This document shows positions 24,616 to 36,878 of a stretch of 64,000 nucleotides of DNA, piece by piece. A program made the translations under genes and the position numbers. The stretch's first letter is position 1, and every line of letters begins with the position of its first letter. The stretch spans positions 33,725,756 to 33,789,755 of the forward strand of contig CM030715.1 in NCBI GenBank assembly GCA_017979445.1, given 5' to 3'. The notes below the pieces were generated by a model. That model did no database searches, was not told the origin of the DNA, and saw only the letters and a list, made by a program, of their open reading frames with translations. Source of the DNA: Akebia trifoliata. Its lineage: Eukaryota; Streptophyta; Magnoliopsida; Ranunculales; Lardizabalaceae.

Positions 24616-27600
24616 ATGGAAGAAATATCCTTCAATCCATCTGAAAAGAGGCAAATATTTTCTGTTTCTTATATTTTATTTTTTCTGTTTATTTTATTGT
24701 TCTTATTGTGATAAAATTTATTTTCAAAACCAAGTTTTTAAAAATCTCAGTATATCTTTCAGGTGTGGAGTTGTAACTGGGGGTAATAAAGGAATTGGAC
24801 TGGAGATATGCCGTCAACTAGCTTCTAATGGCATCATAGTCATACTAACTGCAAGAGACGAAGAAAGGGGCATTGAAGCTGTTGAACATATTAAAGGGTC
24901 TGGACTCTCTAATGTGGTTTTTCATCAACTTGATGTCAAGGTTCCTGCAACTATTACTTCTTTGGCAAATTTCATCAAAACCCATTTTGGCAAACTCGAT
25001 ATCTTGGTGAGAAAAAAGATCCAATTTTTTTTAGACATATTATATCATATCTTTCAAGGCAGATTCATGAAAGAAAGAGACAGAGATAATATGAGCAAAG
25101 TATTTATATTTAATTTATTTAAATTAATATAAAAATATATTATTAGATTCAATTAAATAAAAAAATTATTTATTTTTGACATATTAAAAAAAAAGAAGAA
25201 GAAGAAGAGAAAAGTCAACCATACAGGTTTTCTCACATCTCTATTTTAATAATGGTCCGACTAGTTGCACACCACCATGTTTGATTGCACAACAATCTTA
25301 AAAAATCCTTTTAGTTTTTATAACATCCATTTGAACCTACTGCTTGCACTCCAATACATAACCTTTTTAGGGTTCAACCTTTATTTTAATTTGTTGCTTT
25401 GTATTCTTTTCTCGTGCTTTGTGATTAGTTTTGCTCCGTATTCTCTTTGACTCCTACTCAAGGTATTGATTTTCTAGTCTCTATTTAGAAATTAATATGA
25501 ACCTGTGGATATAGCTGAGGAAGAAGGAAAAAAAATTAAAAAAGGAGTGCAAGATTTTTTAAAAACTATTTTTGATGTGTAATCATCCAAATGGAGTGCT
25601 AAGGGGTATTTTGAAGTGATAGATTGCAATTAGTAATGGGTGGTGTGCAACTAGTATGTGAGAGAGAGAGAGACCATACCTTGACACTTACCTGGCTAGT
25701 GCATTTGGGCACTTTTGAGACTTATTTGTTAGATGTACCATCAATTGTTGATTTGCTCTGTTGGAAGATCGAAATGGGTGTGAAACTATTATGGTGTTCG
25801 GATGGACTTGAAAAACATAATTCTTGTTGGTCCAAGGGGGTTTGAACACGAAATTATAATTCGATAATTGGTCAAAATGATTTGACTTTGCTCAAACAAG
25901 TTGATCATTGGTCAAAGAGGTGTGACCATGGGTCAAACACGTTTGGCCATGCTCAAAACATTTGACTATTTACTAGTTCGATCCATAACGATTGAGTTAT
26001 TTAGGAAAATTCTCCATCTTTGCAAGACGACAAATTGTGATCAAGAGATTGGGCTCATTGTAGTGCAAACGTTTTGTTGGAATCATATTGCATACTTGAG
26101 TTCATCCTTGAGTAAGAAGTGATTAACATTTTAAAGAAACGATTACACACATCGAGCTCAACCTCTCGTGATTTCTTTTTCTAATTAGTCTTTCAGATTC
26201 CTAACCATATTTTCCAATATCTTTGTACTATAAATTACATAAGAATGCAAGTTATTAAAGCATCGTATTAATAAGCCCTGTATGAAAGATGGGAAAAATT
26301 TTCCTAACAAATCTCTCCAAGGAAGTAATTCGACTTGATTTTTTGTATTTAATTCTAAAAATCTAATAGAAACACAGTTAAATTGTGTAACAAAATTTAA
26401 GGTACAAATTTGGGTAAAGAGATGTTGATTTAAAAGATGAAATCCAACATCATTGCAGATATATTTCCTACCACTGATGACATAGATTTTGTGGAAAAAT
26501 AACAATTTATGCAGGTGAATAATGCAGGGATTGGTGGACTTGAAATTGATATTGAAGCTTTTACAGCTTTTACGTTAGGGGGTGGCGATGTAAGTCCTAG
26601 CCTGTTGAGTCTTGTATAACTTATAGACATTATTGATGATTGCAAATTTAAATGTTTACGTTGTTAATCTATCTAAAAGTTTGCTATTAACTAGCTAAAG
26701 ATTTGATATGGTTTTAATTCTTCTAGGTGAAAGATATAGAGGCCAACTTGTTGGAAGGAATAGTAGTGCAAACTTACGAAAAGGCCGAAGAATGTTTGAA
26801 AACCAACTATTATGGAACCAAAGGAGTGACTGAAGCACTTGTTCCCCTTCTTCAACTCTCCAATTCAGCGAGGATAGTGAATGTTTCCTCCATATATGGC
26901 CAACTTGGGGTAATATTTAACCTGGAAATTCATGGCTTCTTATGAAACAATATTAGTAAGGAAAATGCTGGACAGACACAAACCGAGACACAAGGGTGAC
27001 AAAAATGATGTGGTGGCCCGCACATAACGGTAGATGCTTTTTACTCGTATCTCGGGGACAAGCATCTCCAATAATGTGCACGACACCCCATCATTTTGTC
27101 ACCTTTGTGTCTTTGTTCGTGTCACCCTAGCATGACTCTACTAGTAGAGGAAAGAAAAAAAGTAGCAACATGGTGCTAACAGTTTTTTATTTATTATAGA
27201 GCAATGATAATATAATTGAAACCCATATTGGTTCCTAATGATGGTCGGTGTAGTTAATCAACACGAATACAAGATATATCAGTATGTAACATGGGTTCGA
27301 GTGTCGGCTTTGGTGAACCCTGAAAATTAGACATTAGATAATCTGAAACAAAGCAATTGTTTCGTATATGATATTTTGTATAAGAACAATGCTGCATAAT
27401 GTCTCAATGACTTGTAAAGAAGAAAATATGCATGTGTGTGTGACATGGGTACTTTACCCTTTCTAAATATATATATATATATGGGTGGCGTTCTTTTGAC
27501 AAAATCCTAGATAACATTCTAGACAAAGCATTTTGTCTTATATGATGAGAACATCATTCTTACAAAAAATTAGCAAGTTCTGAAATTTCTAACCCTTGTT

Positions 27601-29536
27601 GATAAGATGAAGAATCATGATCCGTTATATATATATATGTAGAGAGAGAGAGAGAGAGAGGGTCAGGATCCATTGACTCCTTAGAATGACTCATGAAAAA
27701 AACAATGATTGAATTTTATCATCGGGATAAGTATCTCCGAGATTTGTGTTTTCAAGATACTCATAAATCTCAACCATCTGATTTTGTATTTAAAGGGTTA
27801 GGATCATGTGTTTTTTTCATGAGTCATTCTTAGGAGTCAACGGATCCCAACCCACACATATAAATATATAGGGTCGGGTTCAATAGACAACGTTCTAGAC
27901 AACATATTTTGTCCTATATGGACAAAAAGTTTCAGAATGGGCTAATTTTTGTGAGGATGATTTCTATAGCAAGGGGATCATCCTCACAAAAAATTAGTCC
28001 ATTCTGAAATTTCTAACCCCAGTTTACTAGTTGAAGAATTGTGGACCGTTCATTTTTATCGTTAGTTTGTAGCCATTTTTCATAGGGTTAGAAGTTTTAA
28101 AGCCGACTGATTTTTTGTGAGTATGATCTCCTCACCGTAAAGACCATCCTCACAAAAAATCAGCCCATTCCGAAATTATTTTTTTTTTCCATATAATACA
28201 AAACGTTGTCTAGAATATTATTTACGGAATGCGGTCCATATATATATATATAAAATACTCTAACCAGCATTCGGGGGTGGAGCTAGTAAGGAGCTGGTGG
28301 GGGTAATTGCCCCCACTGAACTTTTAGACACCCCTATATTTTCATCCTTACCTCCCTCCAAGTCCTAACCCCCCCCTCCTCCCTCCCCCCATCTCTTTTC
28401 AATTTTTTGTTGATGACATTAACTCTTGACCAGGCCTTCTCATATACTAATTGGAAATGACCTAAATATTATTTTCTTCTACTTCTAACCAAAAACCTCT
28501 GAATTTCTCCCTAAAACCATTCATCTTCAAGTTCTTCAACAATACAACTAACCATAGTTTGCTCCCACTACAAGAAAATCCTGGCTCCGCCCCTGCCAGC
28601 ATTCAAGTGTATTTTCATTTCATTGTTCTAAATCCCTATATGAGTGTTGAGCTCCAACGTGTTGAATGGTTCTTTGTATTGTATTGATTGATTTTTGTTT
28701 CCTTGCAAAGTTAGTGGTGAACATATAAATTATCTCCTCATCCATTGTGACTTCACCTATATGGTCTGATCTAATTTTATCTCCTTATTTACTCTTAGTT
28801 TGTGTTTTCCAAGGTCGTCTCCTTTGTTAATAGTTGGCAAATCATGGGCCTAAATTCTACCTAAAATATTATGTGGAATTTTACCTCTTTTGCTGTGTGT
28901 TGGGGTATTTGGAAGGAAATGAAATGCTAGGCATTCGAAAGTTTGAGCATTTGTTCCAATAGATCATATTTTCCACTTTGGAGTGTTATCTTTGCAAATT
29001 TTTCTCTTTATCCTATATTTGTAGGTAGGTTTCTTTACATCCTTTATTTATAATTTTCTCTCTTTTTAATAAATTCATTTTATTTATTTTTATTTTTTTT
29101 AAAACAATTTAACTATAGAAATTATAACAACAATGATATTGTCTTCTTGTTGTTTCAGTTTATCCCCAACGAGAAGATCAAAGCGGAGTTGAACGACATC
29201 GATTGCCTAACAGAAGAGAAGTTGGATGAGCTGTTGCAAAGGTTTCTAAAGGATTTAAAGGAGGATATGTTGGAGGCTAATGGCTGGCCCATTACTGTAT
29301 CTGCTTATAAAATCTCCAAAGCTGCAATAAATGCCTACACGAGGATCCTAGCCCGAAAATTCCCGAATTTTCTCATAAATAGCGTTCATCCAGGTTATGT
29401 CAAAACGGATATTACGTTTCAGAAAGGACTTTTGACACCTGAGGAAGGTGCAAGAGCTCCTGTAATGTTGGCTTTGTTGCCTGAGAATGGCCCTTCTGGC
29501 ACCTACTTTAATCAGATGAACATGTCAACCTTTTGA
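24616..29536 (+). CDS. SDR copy 4: salutaridine reductase / neomenthol dehydrogenase-like
   Basis: Exons 24616-24650, 24763-25006, 26515-26589, 26727-26909 and 29159-29536 encode about 304 residues. All SDR landmarks are present: [26 protein letters not shown] and YKISK. Exon lengths are the plain form of the family here, with neither the 42-bp gain of copy 2 nor the 9-bp loss of copy 3, so this is the best candidate for an unaltered enzyme. Intron 1 (24651-24762) uses the GC donor AG|GCAAAT. Intron 4 carries a 170-bp MITE, two TA-flanked or related MITEs and a complete hAT-type element. The 3' flank departs from that of copies 1-3 soon after the stop, marking the right edge of the array. Confidence 0.88.
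26964..27133. mobile_element. MITE in intron 4 of SDR copy 4
   Basis: Inverted ends ATGCTGGACAGACACAAA and ATGCTAGGGTGACACGAAC, with GACACAAGGGTGACAAAA repeated inverted inside. It interrupts sequence that is continuous in copies 2 and 3. No coding content. Confidence 0.72.
27660..27853. mobile_element. Inverted-repeat MITE (GGATCCATTGACTC type) in SDR copy 4
   Basis: Same family as 8603-8824, with better matched arms (TTAGAATGACTCATGAAAAA on the left, complement on the right). A (GA)n run precedes it. Confidence 0.75.
27871..28237. mobile_element. TA-flanked foldback MITE, GGGTCGGGTT end type, SDR copy 4
   Basis: Starts GGGTCGGGTTCAATAGACAA directly after TAAATATATA and ends TGCGGTCC directly before a TA run (28238-28252). 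The arms hold GAATGGGCTAATTTTTGTGA and its near-complement. Shared with copies 2 and 3. Confidence 0.78.
28272..28595. mobile_element. Complete hAT-type element in intron 4 of SDR copy 4
   Basis: A 324-bp element with ends CGGGGGTGGAGCTAG and CTGGCTCCGCCCCTG (inverted, three mismatches) lies between exact 8-bp duplications CCAGCATT (28264-28271 and 28596-28603). The GGGCGGAGCTAG end is the pattern of a common plant non-autonomous hAT group. There is no coding sequence. Confidence 0.83.
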
Positions 29537-30019
29537 CTTGAAGTTGGTGTTTCAAGTTATATTTAGTAGAGGAAAGATGATCTAAGTGAAGATGGAGCTT
29601 AATTGTACTTGTTTGAATATATTGTGGAGCATTTTATTTTGTTGTGAATTTTCAAAATAAATGATGGAGTGACTTCATTTTATTAAAAGAATTGTTCTTA
29701 TATATAAGCTTCTTTGCCGTAGAGTTGAGATTAATCTTTGATCCATATAACAAACCATGTCAGTCACCCATAGAGGGTATTCCTATGGTTTTTTTGTTTG
29801 TTTGTTTTTGTTTTGTTTTATTTTGTTTTGTTGGAATCATTCATTCATAATTTTATCTTTCGCGGTCATCCATCTTAGTATCTTCATATCTTTAACCTTA
29901 ATACCATGTACATAAAATGTTTTGATTGTCAAGAATGCAACTCATTGGAGTGGCAAAAAATCAAGGAGAGTGACCAACATTCAGCCACATTATCTTTAAT
30001 GATTGGAAAGTAGAAGGGA

Positions 30020-30960
30020 TTGCTAGTCTGTCAGATTGTATTGATAGCAAGTCAATGGGACAACGGAAGACATGAGGTTCGGGAGGAGCGTTACGATGTG
30101 TTGCGATGTGTTCTCGGTGCAATCTTTCTACCAAGCTTTAGCAAGTCCCCTCGCATCCTGGTGGTGACGGTACTGTGGGATCCAAAGATACCATCCAAAA
30201 TCTCGTTCTTCATCTGGTGCGTAGCCTTGAGAAAGATTCTAATGACGGACCAACTACTGAGAAGAGGTTTAGTGGAGTTACTTCTGTTGGATGTGTAAAA
30301 GGGCCAACAAGTCAGCAAATCACATACTTTTGCATTGCTCGGTGGATATGGTCTCACTTCATCACCTTATTTGGTATTTCTAGATGTTCTCCGAAGTCTG
30401 TTCGAGTCCAGGGGTCTCTTGGCTTTGTCATTTCAGATACAAAGAGAAGGTTTTCAAGCACCACTTTTTTTTTTTTTTTCTTTTTATTGATCAGTTGGGG
30501 TTGAAGGGACCCCTCCCTAAAAACCAGACTCATCGAGAATAGTTACAGCATTAATCCTCAACCAATATTCACGCTAACTCTTCGAGGAATAGAACTAGAT
30601 TCCTCTACTACAAAACAATCACTGGAATGACTTTCCAATCTAGCCAAAAAATAAGCAGCCCAGTTCATTTCTCTCCATTGGAATTCAGAAACCCAGTTCG
30701 AGCACCACTTGATTTGCAGTTTGTTGGGAAATTGGGAGAGTAATCGTGTTTTTTAGTGCAAGGGGCATAATGTTCATGATATTATTTCTATATTTTGGGT
30801 TTCATGTTCTATTGGTCTAAAATCTAAATCTCCTACTCGTAGGTAGATGGGACTGGGTCTGTCACATATCAACTTTGTAATTCTTGCTTTCAGTCACTTG
30901 TAGTTTGGCTGGTCATCTCAACCAGCCTTTCCCCTATATCAATAAAATTTAACTCAACAA
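30020..30960 (+). mobile_element. Old LINE 3' portion, interrupted
   Basis: The plus strand encodes a decayed reverse-transcriptase C-terminal zinc-binding region (LWDPKIPSKISFFIWCVALR, then ILMTDQLLRRG) with frame breaks. After the insertion at 30467-30700 it runs into non-coding 3' sequence ending near CAATAAAATTTAACTC and an A-rich/(CA)n tail. The 5' limit is uncertain. Confidence 0.72.
30467..30700 (-). mobile_element. 5'-truncated LINE nested in the older LINE
   Basis: 234 bp begins with a T-run and is flanked by perfect 10-bp duplications AGCACCACTT (30457-30466, 30701-30710). The minus strand reads WREMNWAAYFLARLESHS, an RNase H-like tail, then 3' sequence and poly-A. Confidence 0.82.
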
Positions 30961-31308
30961 TTATAAAAAAAACACACACACACACAATACGCAAAGGAAC
31001 AGAAGCATGTCCATCACATGGTATTTGTCTAGATTTACAAATGGAGGAAGTAATAACATGTACACACTACAAGTACTGTCAAGGGCAAAACAATGTCAGT
31101 TAAATCGGTGGAACTAATTGCCAATACAAATGTAACTATTTGTATTGGTTTCGATTGATAAATCTCAATTTATAAATGTTGACTTAATTGGCCATAGTCG
31201 GAATCAGGAAGAAGCCTACTCCAGCCATTTCTGCACATAGATTGGTCACTTGCCTTATCCCAGCTGTTTCTGATCTAAAACTGTTCAGTTGAACAGTAAA
31301 TGGGGTAA

Positions 31309-33750
31309 CTAGACTTCTGGCATAAATTTCTCACACTCAAATTCCACATTTTTTGCCCCTCTCCCAAGAAGGTGAGTGGGCATTGGAGTAAAAGGTGTCG
31401 GGTTATGGCCAAGTGTTGTAGTGTTATATTGGGTCAATGGATATGAATTGCTTGGTGGTGTGGCATAGTATGACTGAAATTCAGAAACAGGGAAGTTCAG
31501 ATTACCAGGGAATTGTACAAGGGAATGAGGTGAAAAGAGTGGCATATGGAGTGGTGATTCGAAAGATGACGGTAATTGTTTACTGGAGGAATCACCATGC
31601 CCTAAGAAAACAGACACGGGAGGTAAACCTATGTCATCGCTCTTAATCGAGGATGAATGAGGCTCAGGAAGCAATGATCCTGGTGGGCCTGGCCAAGCTA
31701 CCTGAACAGGGCTATCTTGAGACACCACTGCATTACCTGTGTACTTCGGGAGAAGGCTAATGCCCGAGGATCCTGCTACAGGTGGCCGTCCTGCTACCTT
31801 AACTGCCAACGTTTTCCCATCAATCTTGTACCCATTCATGTGTGCGACAGCTGTAGCCGCACTGATGGGATTGTCATACTTAACAAAGCCATAGCCCTTA
31901 CTTAAACCTGTGCTTCGGTCCTTGATAACTTTCACTTCCGTGAGCCTTCCAAAAGGAGAAAAGAGCTCCGTTAATCGATTGTCATCCACAGTTTGAGGAA
32001 TGTAACCCACAAACAGATTTGAATCATCAGCTATTTTGTTGGATTTGCCGTCTGTGGTTGGAGTCGAACCAAGGCCTGGGCGAGGATAAGAACCATTGGA
32101 TGGTGATGTACCAAATCCATTGTTGGCACCCCCCCAAGTTGTGCTATTTGTATTGGGTGAGGTACCGAAAGTAGCCCCTCCTCCAAGGTCTGCAAGAAAA
32201 CTATGATATTGGTTATCAGAATTGCTACCCGGAGTGGATGCCGTCAATGGGCAATTGACAGTGGAATGGCTGCGGCCACCACATGTATCACAGGATAAGT
32301 CAACATTGAAAGTCGAATCTCGACGGGGGCACGAGTTCTCATCTCTAAGCACTCCATTCAGTTTGGCAAGCTCCCTTAACTGGGCACGTTTGTGCTCATT
32401 CATTCCCTCGGCCACTGGAATTAGTAGCTTTTCAACCATTCCAACTGCTTCATCCAGTGATTTCTGGTTATCTGCCTCTACCAAGACATGGAGGTCTTCA
32501 TTATCAGAGGGATCAGGCTTCTGTGTTTTTCTTTCTTTCATAGACCCTTTACCCCTTAATAAAATCCTAGCCCCAGTTTCCTTCTCCATTTTCTTTTGTG
32601 TGTTCCCTCGGGGGCCAATTATAAGACCAACAAAATTATACCCAGGGTATTCTTTCAATGGTATATAAAGTTTCTTGAGGAACTTTGCGGGTTTGTAATC
32701 AGATGGTGCCTTGAACGTCGGGTTCTTCTGAATCAACCTCGAAATGATATCTTGTCGATCTCGAATCAGTTTCTCACGGAATCTTACTTCCCTTGAGTTT
32801 ATTCTAATTCCCAAGTTATCGTAAACTGGCGGAGGAGAAGGAGATCTTTCTTCCTCTGGCCTGTCATCATGAACCTCTGCCCCCAAAAGCTTCCTGTTGA
32901 TCTCTGTAAGCTTCATTTTCAGCTCCTGAATTACAGGATCCGTGTTCATTTCGACAACAAGTTCCTTCACAAAGTCGGGCAGTTGTATTGGACCCAGCAT
33001 TTTCAACTGAGAATCAACACAAGTCCACCTGGTTTTCCTTATGTTTCTAGTCCTATCATCTTCACCTTCTTCAACATGACCTTCAGGCAGTGGACCCCAT
33101 CTACTACGCTTTCGTTTTCCAGAACTTCCTGTGTGTTCCTGTTGTTCAGAAGCATTTCCAGCACAAGCAACCATTTCAGAACTCACAGACTTGTTCCCGG
33201 GATCTGTAACAGCAGTCCAAGCGTCGGACTCTAGTTCCAAGGATGACTCTGGCTTGCACTTCTTTGGTAACCGAGAATGTAGCAAGGGACCCAAATCACC
33301 TCCTGTTTCATCCAATGATCTCTTCTTTTTGTTTGAATTTACCAGAACAGATTCGGACTGGCCTGCAGTGTCATTATTTTCAGGGCTCGAGGATGGCTGA
33401 GATGCAGAATCTTCAAATGGCTCCTCTTCTGGTTCCTCTTCCGACTCTTCATGTGGTTCCTCAATCGATTGGTCATTGTTTTCATTGTCGTCGTATGAGG
33501 ATGGCCTAGTCAAAGATTCTCCCAATGTCCCAATTAGTTCATCCCCCAATTCCTCGCCTGGACACTCAATTTGTTGTTCAGTGCAATCGTTGTCACTGTC
33601 TAAAGAAGGCTGAGGCACGGATTCTTCCGAAAATTCCTCAATGGGTTCCTCCTCGGTTGGCTCCTCACTTGGTTCATCACTTTCTGAATCAGATTTGGCA
33701 TCCTCCACTTTGCTTTTATTCAGAGCATCTGAAACCCTTCGCTCCCCCAT
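31309..33750 (-). CDS. SF1: Splicing factor SF1 / branch-point-binding protein
   Basis: This is one uninterrupted frame of 813 residues; Arabidopsis SF1 is of similar size. The protein recognises the intron branch point in the early spliceosome together with U2AF65. In order: an acidic Ser/Glu-rich N-terminus (about 20-120); a basic KRKRSRW segment near 211-217 whose Trp fits the U2AF ligand motif; an SPSP motif; the coiled-coil and KH-QUA2 region (about 235-450) with a GPRG loop near 377; one CCHC zinc knuckle (CDTCGGRSHSTVNC, about 487-500); and a plant-type RRM (about 577-655) with LFVGYI and KGYGFVKY. The C-terminus is Pro/Ser-rich and ends EKFMPEV, like Arabidopsis EKFMAEV. Odd: the first of the two zinc knuckles usual in plant SF1 is missing. 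The start follows the frame's first ATG; a 5'UTR intron upstream is likely but not proven. Confidence 0.93.
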   Translation of the reverse strand: MGERRVSDALNKSKVEDAKSDSESDEPSEEPTEEEPIEEFSEESVPQPSLDSDNDCTEQQIECPGEELGDELIGTLGESLTRPSSYDDNENNDQSIEEPHEESEEEPEEEPFEDSASQPSSSPENNDTAGQSESVLVNSNKKKRSLDETGGDLGPLLHSRLPKKCKPESSLELESDAWTAVTDPGNKSVSSEMVACAGNASEQQEHTGSSGKRKRSRWGPLPEGHVEEGEDDRTRNIRKTRWTCVDSQLKMLGPIQLPDFVKELVVEMNTDPVIQELKMKLTEINRKLLGAEVHDDRPEEERSPSPPPVYDNLGIRINSREVRFREKLIRDRQDIISRLIQKNPTFKAPSDYKPAKFLKKLYIPLKEYPGYNFVGLIIGPRGNTQKKMEKETGARILLRGKGSMKERKTQKPDPSDNEDLHVLVEADNQKSLDEAVGMVEKLLIPVAEGMNEHKRAQLRELAKLNGVLRDENSCPRRDSTFNVDLSCDTCGGRSHSTVNCPLTASTPGSNSDNQYHSFLADLGGGATFGTSPNTNSTTWGGANNGFGTSPSNGSYPRPGLGSTPTTDGKSNKIADDSNLFVGYIPQTVDDNRLTELFSPFGRLTEVKVIKDRSTGLSKGYGFVKYDNPISAATAVAHMNGYKIDGKTLAVKVAGRPPVAGSSGISLLPKYTGNAVVSQDSPVQVAWPGPPGSLLPEPHSSSIKSDDIGLPPVSVFLGHGDSSSKQLPSSFESPLHMPLFSPHSLVQFPGNLNFPVSEFQSYYATPPSNSYPLTQYNTTTLGHNPTPFTPMPTHLLGRGAKNVEFECEKFMPEV

Positions 33751-34147
33751 ACTTGATTTTACACTGGTGCATCACAAATATCAAAATGCATCAACAAAAT
33801 GGATAAGTAGATCTATGTACTACCAAAAGATGTCAACACAAATGAGGTAGGGAACCATGGAAATTCAATGTTGGCTTGGCCGTAAAAGTATTATGATAAT
33901 ATAAAACTATCTTGGTAATGGCTATTAGTTCATGAAAGCATTTAAGATTGTGAAACCATAAAAATAATACATAAATTCTCAAAAACCAAAATAAATACTT
34001 TTTTTTTTTTTTTTTTAAATTTTCAATATCATCTGTGTTTCATCTGGACAAAATGGAATGGAGTAACAGGATTTTTTTAGCTGAACCCCTAAATACTTTG
34101 GAGTTAGGATAAGGCTTTGATGATGTCTTTGACATGGAACTTCCATT

Positions 34148-34560
34148 TTTTTTTTTTTTTTGAAAATTATAAATTATATAAATGAAGAAACCGAGAAGTG
34201 GAGGCTGAGTTAGCCCCCAAATACAAGGCAAAAAACAACAAGGAGATAAAAAGTAGCTTCCCAATTAAAAACAAAATCTTGTAAGCACACTCCCTCAAAA
34301 TCTTTACTCATCTTAGATCAAAGGAAAAGCAACCCCAGAATCTCTAAAATCACTGTGTGAGACGAACTCTCCTTGCTATGGAATACCCTGTTGTTGCGCT
34401 CTCTCCAGAGACCTCAAGCAATTGCAGAAGGAAGGATAGCCCAGAGATGCCTCTTTCTAGAAGAAAAGATATTGAAACTCCAACCCCCTGAAAGGGCAAA
34501 AAAAGACAAAGGAAGAACCCAATCCACCTAAAAACAAGAAAAAAAGAATATCCAAATAAC
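34148..34560 (-). mobile_element. LINE 3' fragment upstream of SF1
   Basis: A T-run at 34148-34162 is followed by sequence whose minus strand carries RHLWAILPSAIA and WRERNNRVFHSKE in broken frames, the C-terminal region of an L1-type protein. It lies in the likely 5'UTR intron of SF1 and in the same direction as that gene. No target duplication was found. Confidence 0.7.
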
Positions 34561-36289
34561 ACGGTAGAAGGTTTACTTGGTCAAAGGTATGTTTTAATTC
34601 TTTGGGAACTGAGAGAATCCGTTGTGACATTTGTGGTGAATGTAGGGGCAGGTTTTAGATAGTCTTGGAAAGAAGTTGTTTGGACATATAAGACATGTTT
34701 TTAGCTAGATTTCGGTTATTGTATGTTGTCCTTGGTGGCCTAATTTCCTAAACACCTCCTTTTCCCTAAACACCTCCTTTTCCATTCATTGATGATGCCA
34801 GTGTGTGATCTTCTTCCCAAAAAAGTCTCCACTCAACAATCCCTTAGGAATGGGCTTGTAATTGTTGCCGTACATCAAGTCAATGTTTGTGGTTCCTCCG
34901 CTCAACCCAAATGAAGCACAAAATCCATTGCATATATATAACTTTGAATATTTTTCTTATATGGAATATGGTTGTATGGTGATATTTTGATTCCTCCTTT
35001 GTTCATCAGTATTGTGCATCTTTGTGCTATCCATGGAAGTCTCTTCAACCTCCTAAACTTTTTTTTTTGTTTCTATCCCTTTTATGCTTCTAATACAATG
35101 TATATACTCATTGACAAAAAACACATAAACATATTTCTTTGATCATATTTTAAAACCTAAACCATACTAAGCATGGGATACTCAAATTTTTTGGGTGTTT
35201 CAGGGTTTTGGCCTTGTTTTTGTTTATTTTTTTTCTTTTGCCAAAGCTATATTCAAGTAACAATACAAGTGTAGAGAAAGATATCTCAAGGTTAGTAAAG
35301 GGTTCGAAATGAGGACAGGCAATACCTAGGTCTTTCCTCCAATCATATACAAAACTTCCAACTGGAAAACACACGAATTCAACACACAAATACAAAACTA
35401 GAATTCATAACCTAGGAAATAAATCCATCGAGGAAAAAAAGAAAGAAAAAAGCCTGGCATGATCAAGCTATTGCAAACACACTAATCAAACTTCAAGGAA
35501 AATGTATAGATTTCAGTATAGGGTGGCAAATAAAATAAGCATAACTATTAGAGGTCAACAATTAACACAGTTACACAACAATGGCCACAGCCCACAGAAG
35601 CAAAGCTATGCTGATTTGTCCACATTCCAATGCCCAAACTCAATTTCATACAACATGATTAATTTGATTCGGTCTTGGTGAACTAGGAAATCAAGAAAAT
35701 GATTTCCAGGTCATACCCATGTTTCTGACATTGGAGCAGCTTTCAATGGAATCAAGATATAAGAACAAATGACTGCAAACTAAGCTGGGATTTCTCTGAT
35801 TGAGAATAAAGAGAATTCCAAATACAACACAAGTGTATTCTGAGTCTATCAAAAAAAAAAAAAATTTCTTTTGGAAGGTATAAGCTGCGATGGATTGGGT
35901 TCAAAGCTAATCGATCAACCAATTGCATTGATCGCCACTGAAAATCTACCCAGAACAGAATAATTGCTCTAAAGTCAATCGGGTCTCGGAGAAAATTCAA
36001 CACAATAATCAGCAAGAACTGAAATCATTAACGATTCTTGAACAGAAGTACCAAAGAAATTACAAAAACAAATAAACGAAATTCTACATTTCTTAGATTC
36101 TTGTGTCAAAAGAACCCTAAAAAACGAGATAAAATGCCTTTAAACAATTGAGATTCCCATTGAATGATTGAAAAGAACCTGTCCTGTATGAAGAGCTTCG
36201 GAAACTGAAGAGCTACGCGAACGAAGAGCAATCGTTCGAGCTTCAATGGCGAAGGAACAAATATCGAGACCTAATTGCAGAATCACTCT

Positions 36290-36318
36290 CTCCCTCTCTC
36301 TTTCTCTCTCTCTCTCTG
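36290..36318 (-). promoter_or_regulatory. (GA)n tract, possible SF1 leader
   Basis: A (CT)n run on the plus strand, (GA)n on the minus, as often seen in plant 5'UTRs and promoters. It could belong to a distal 5'UTR exon of SF1 joined by an intron to the coding exon at 33.7 kb; this is inference only. Confidence 0.3.
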
Positions 36319-36878
36319 AGTTCTTTGGACATCTCTCTGAGATGTCCCACAACTTAATCGAATGATCAGAGTGCCACGTAGGAAGCAATTAAACCATCTG
36401 ATTCTCTACAAGTGGAATTGATAGATGTTACATAGATCCACGTGTACAAGGACACCATGCTTGCCAGATAGACAAATTAATTAGAGAATCCCTTTCCTTA
36501 CTAAGATAGAGAGGAAAAAAGCCCTAATAAACCTCATCCACCGTCAAAATACTTCAAGATGCAAGAACAATATCTTGAGATTTATGTGAATCTCAAGGAT
36601 GTATATTGTGAATCTCAAAGTCTTTTTGACTACGGAAGAGTCATAGGAAGGCCTTTTCTTCCTCACTATCTTAGTAAGGTTAGTAGGACTCAATTAATTA
36701 TCACCCTCAATCTTCTTAATAAAATGACTTAAATGCTTTTGCCCCAACCTAAAGCAAAGAACCCTTAATTTTTCTCCATGTTTTAAGGTCAGGAGCAGCA
36801 TGTCATTTCATTACTCATTGAGTGGTGATAATCTGACGCCTCCCACATATACCCCCTACGTCCCATTATAGAACTGTA

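Noticed and set aside
24476..25132. Long frame that would give SDR copy 4 a 90-residue N-terminal extension
   Set aside because: It reads through the 5' region and intron 1 in a frame different from the MEEISFNP start. The spliced five-exon model matches the family and the other three copies.
32222..33850. Several plus-strand open frames of 60-150 residues
   Set aside because: They are shadows of the SF1 coding exon on the other strand.
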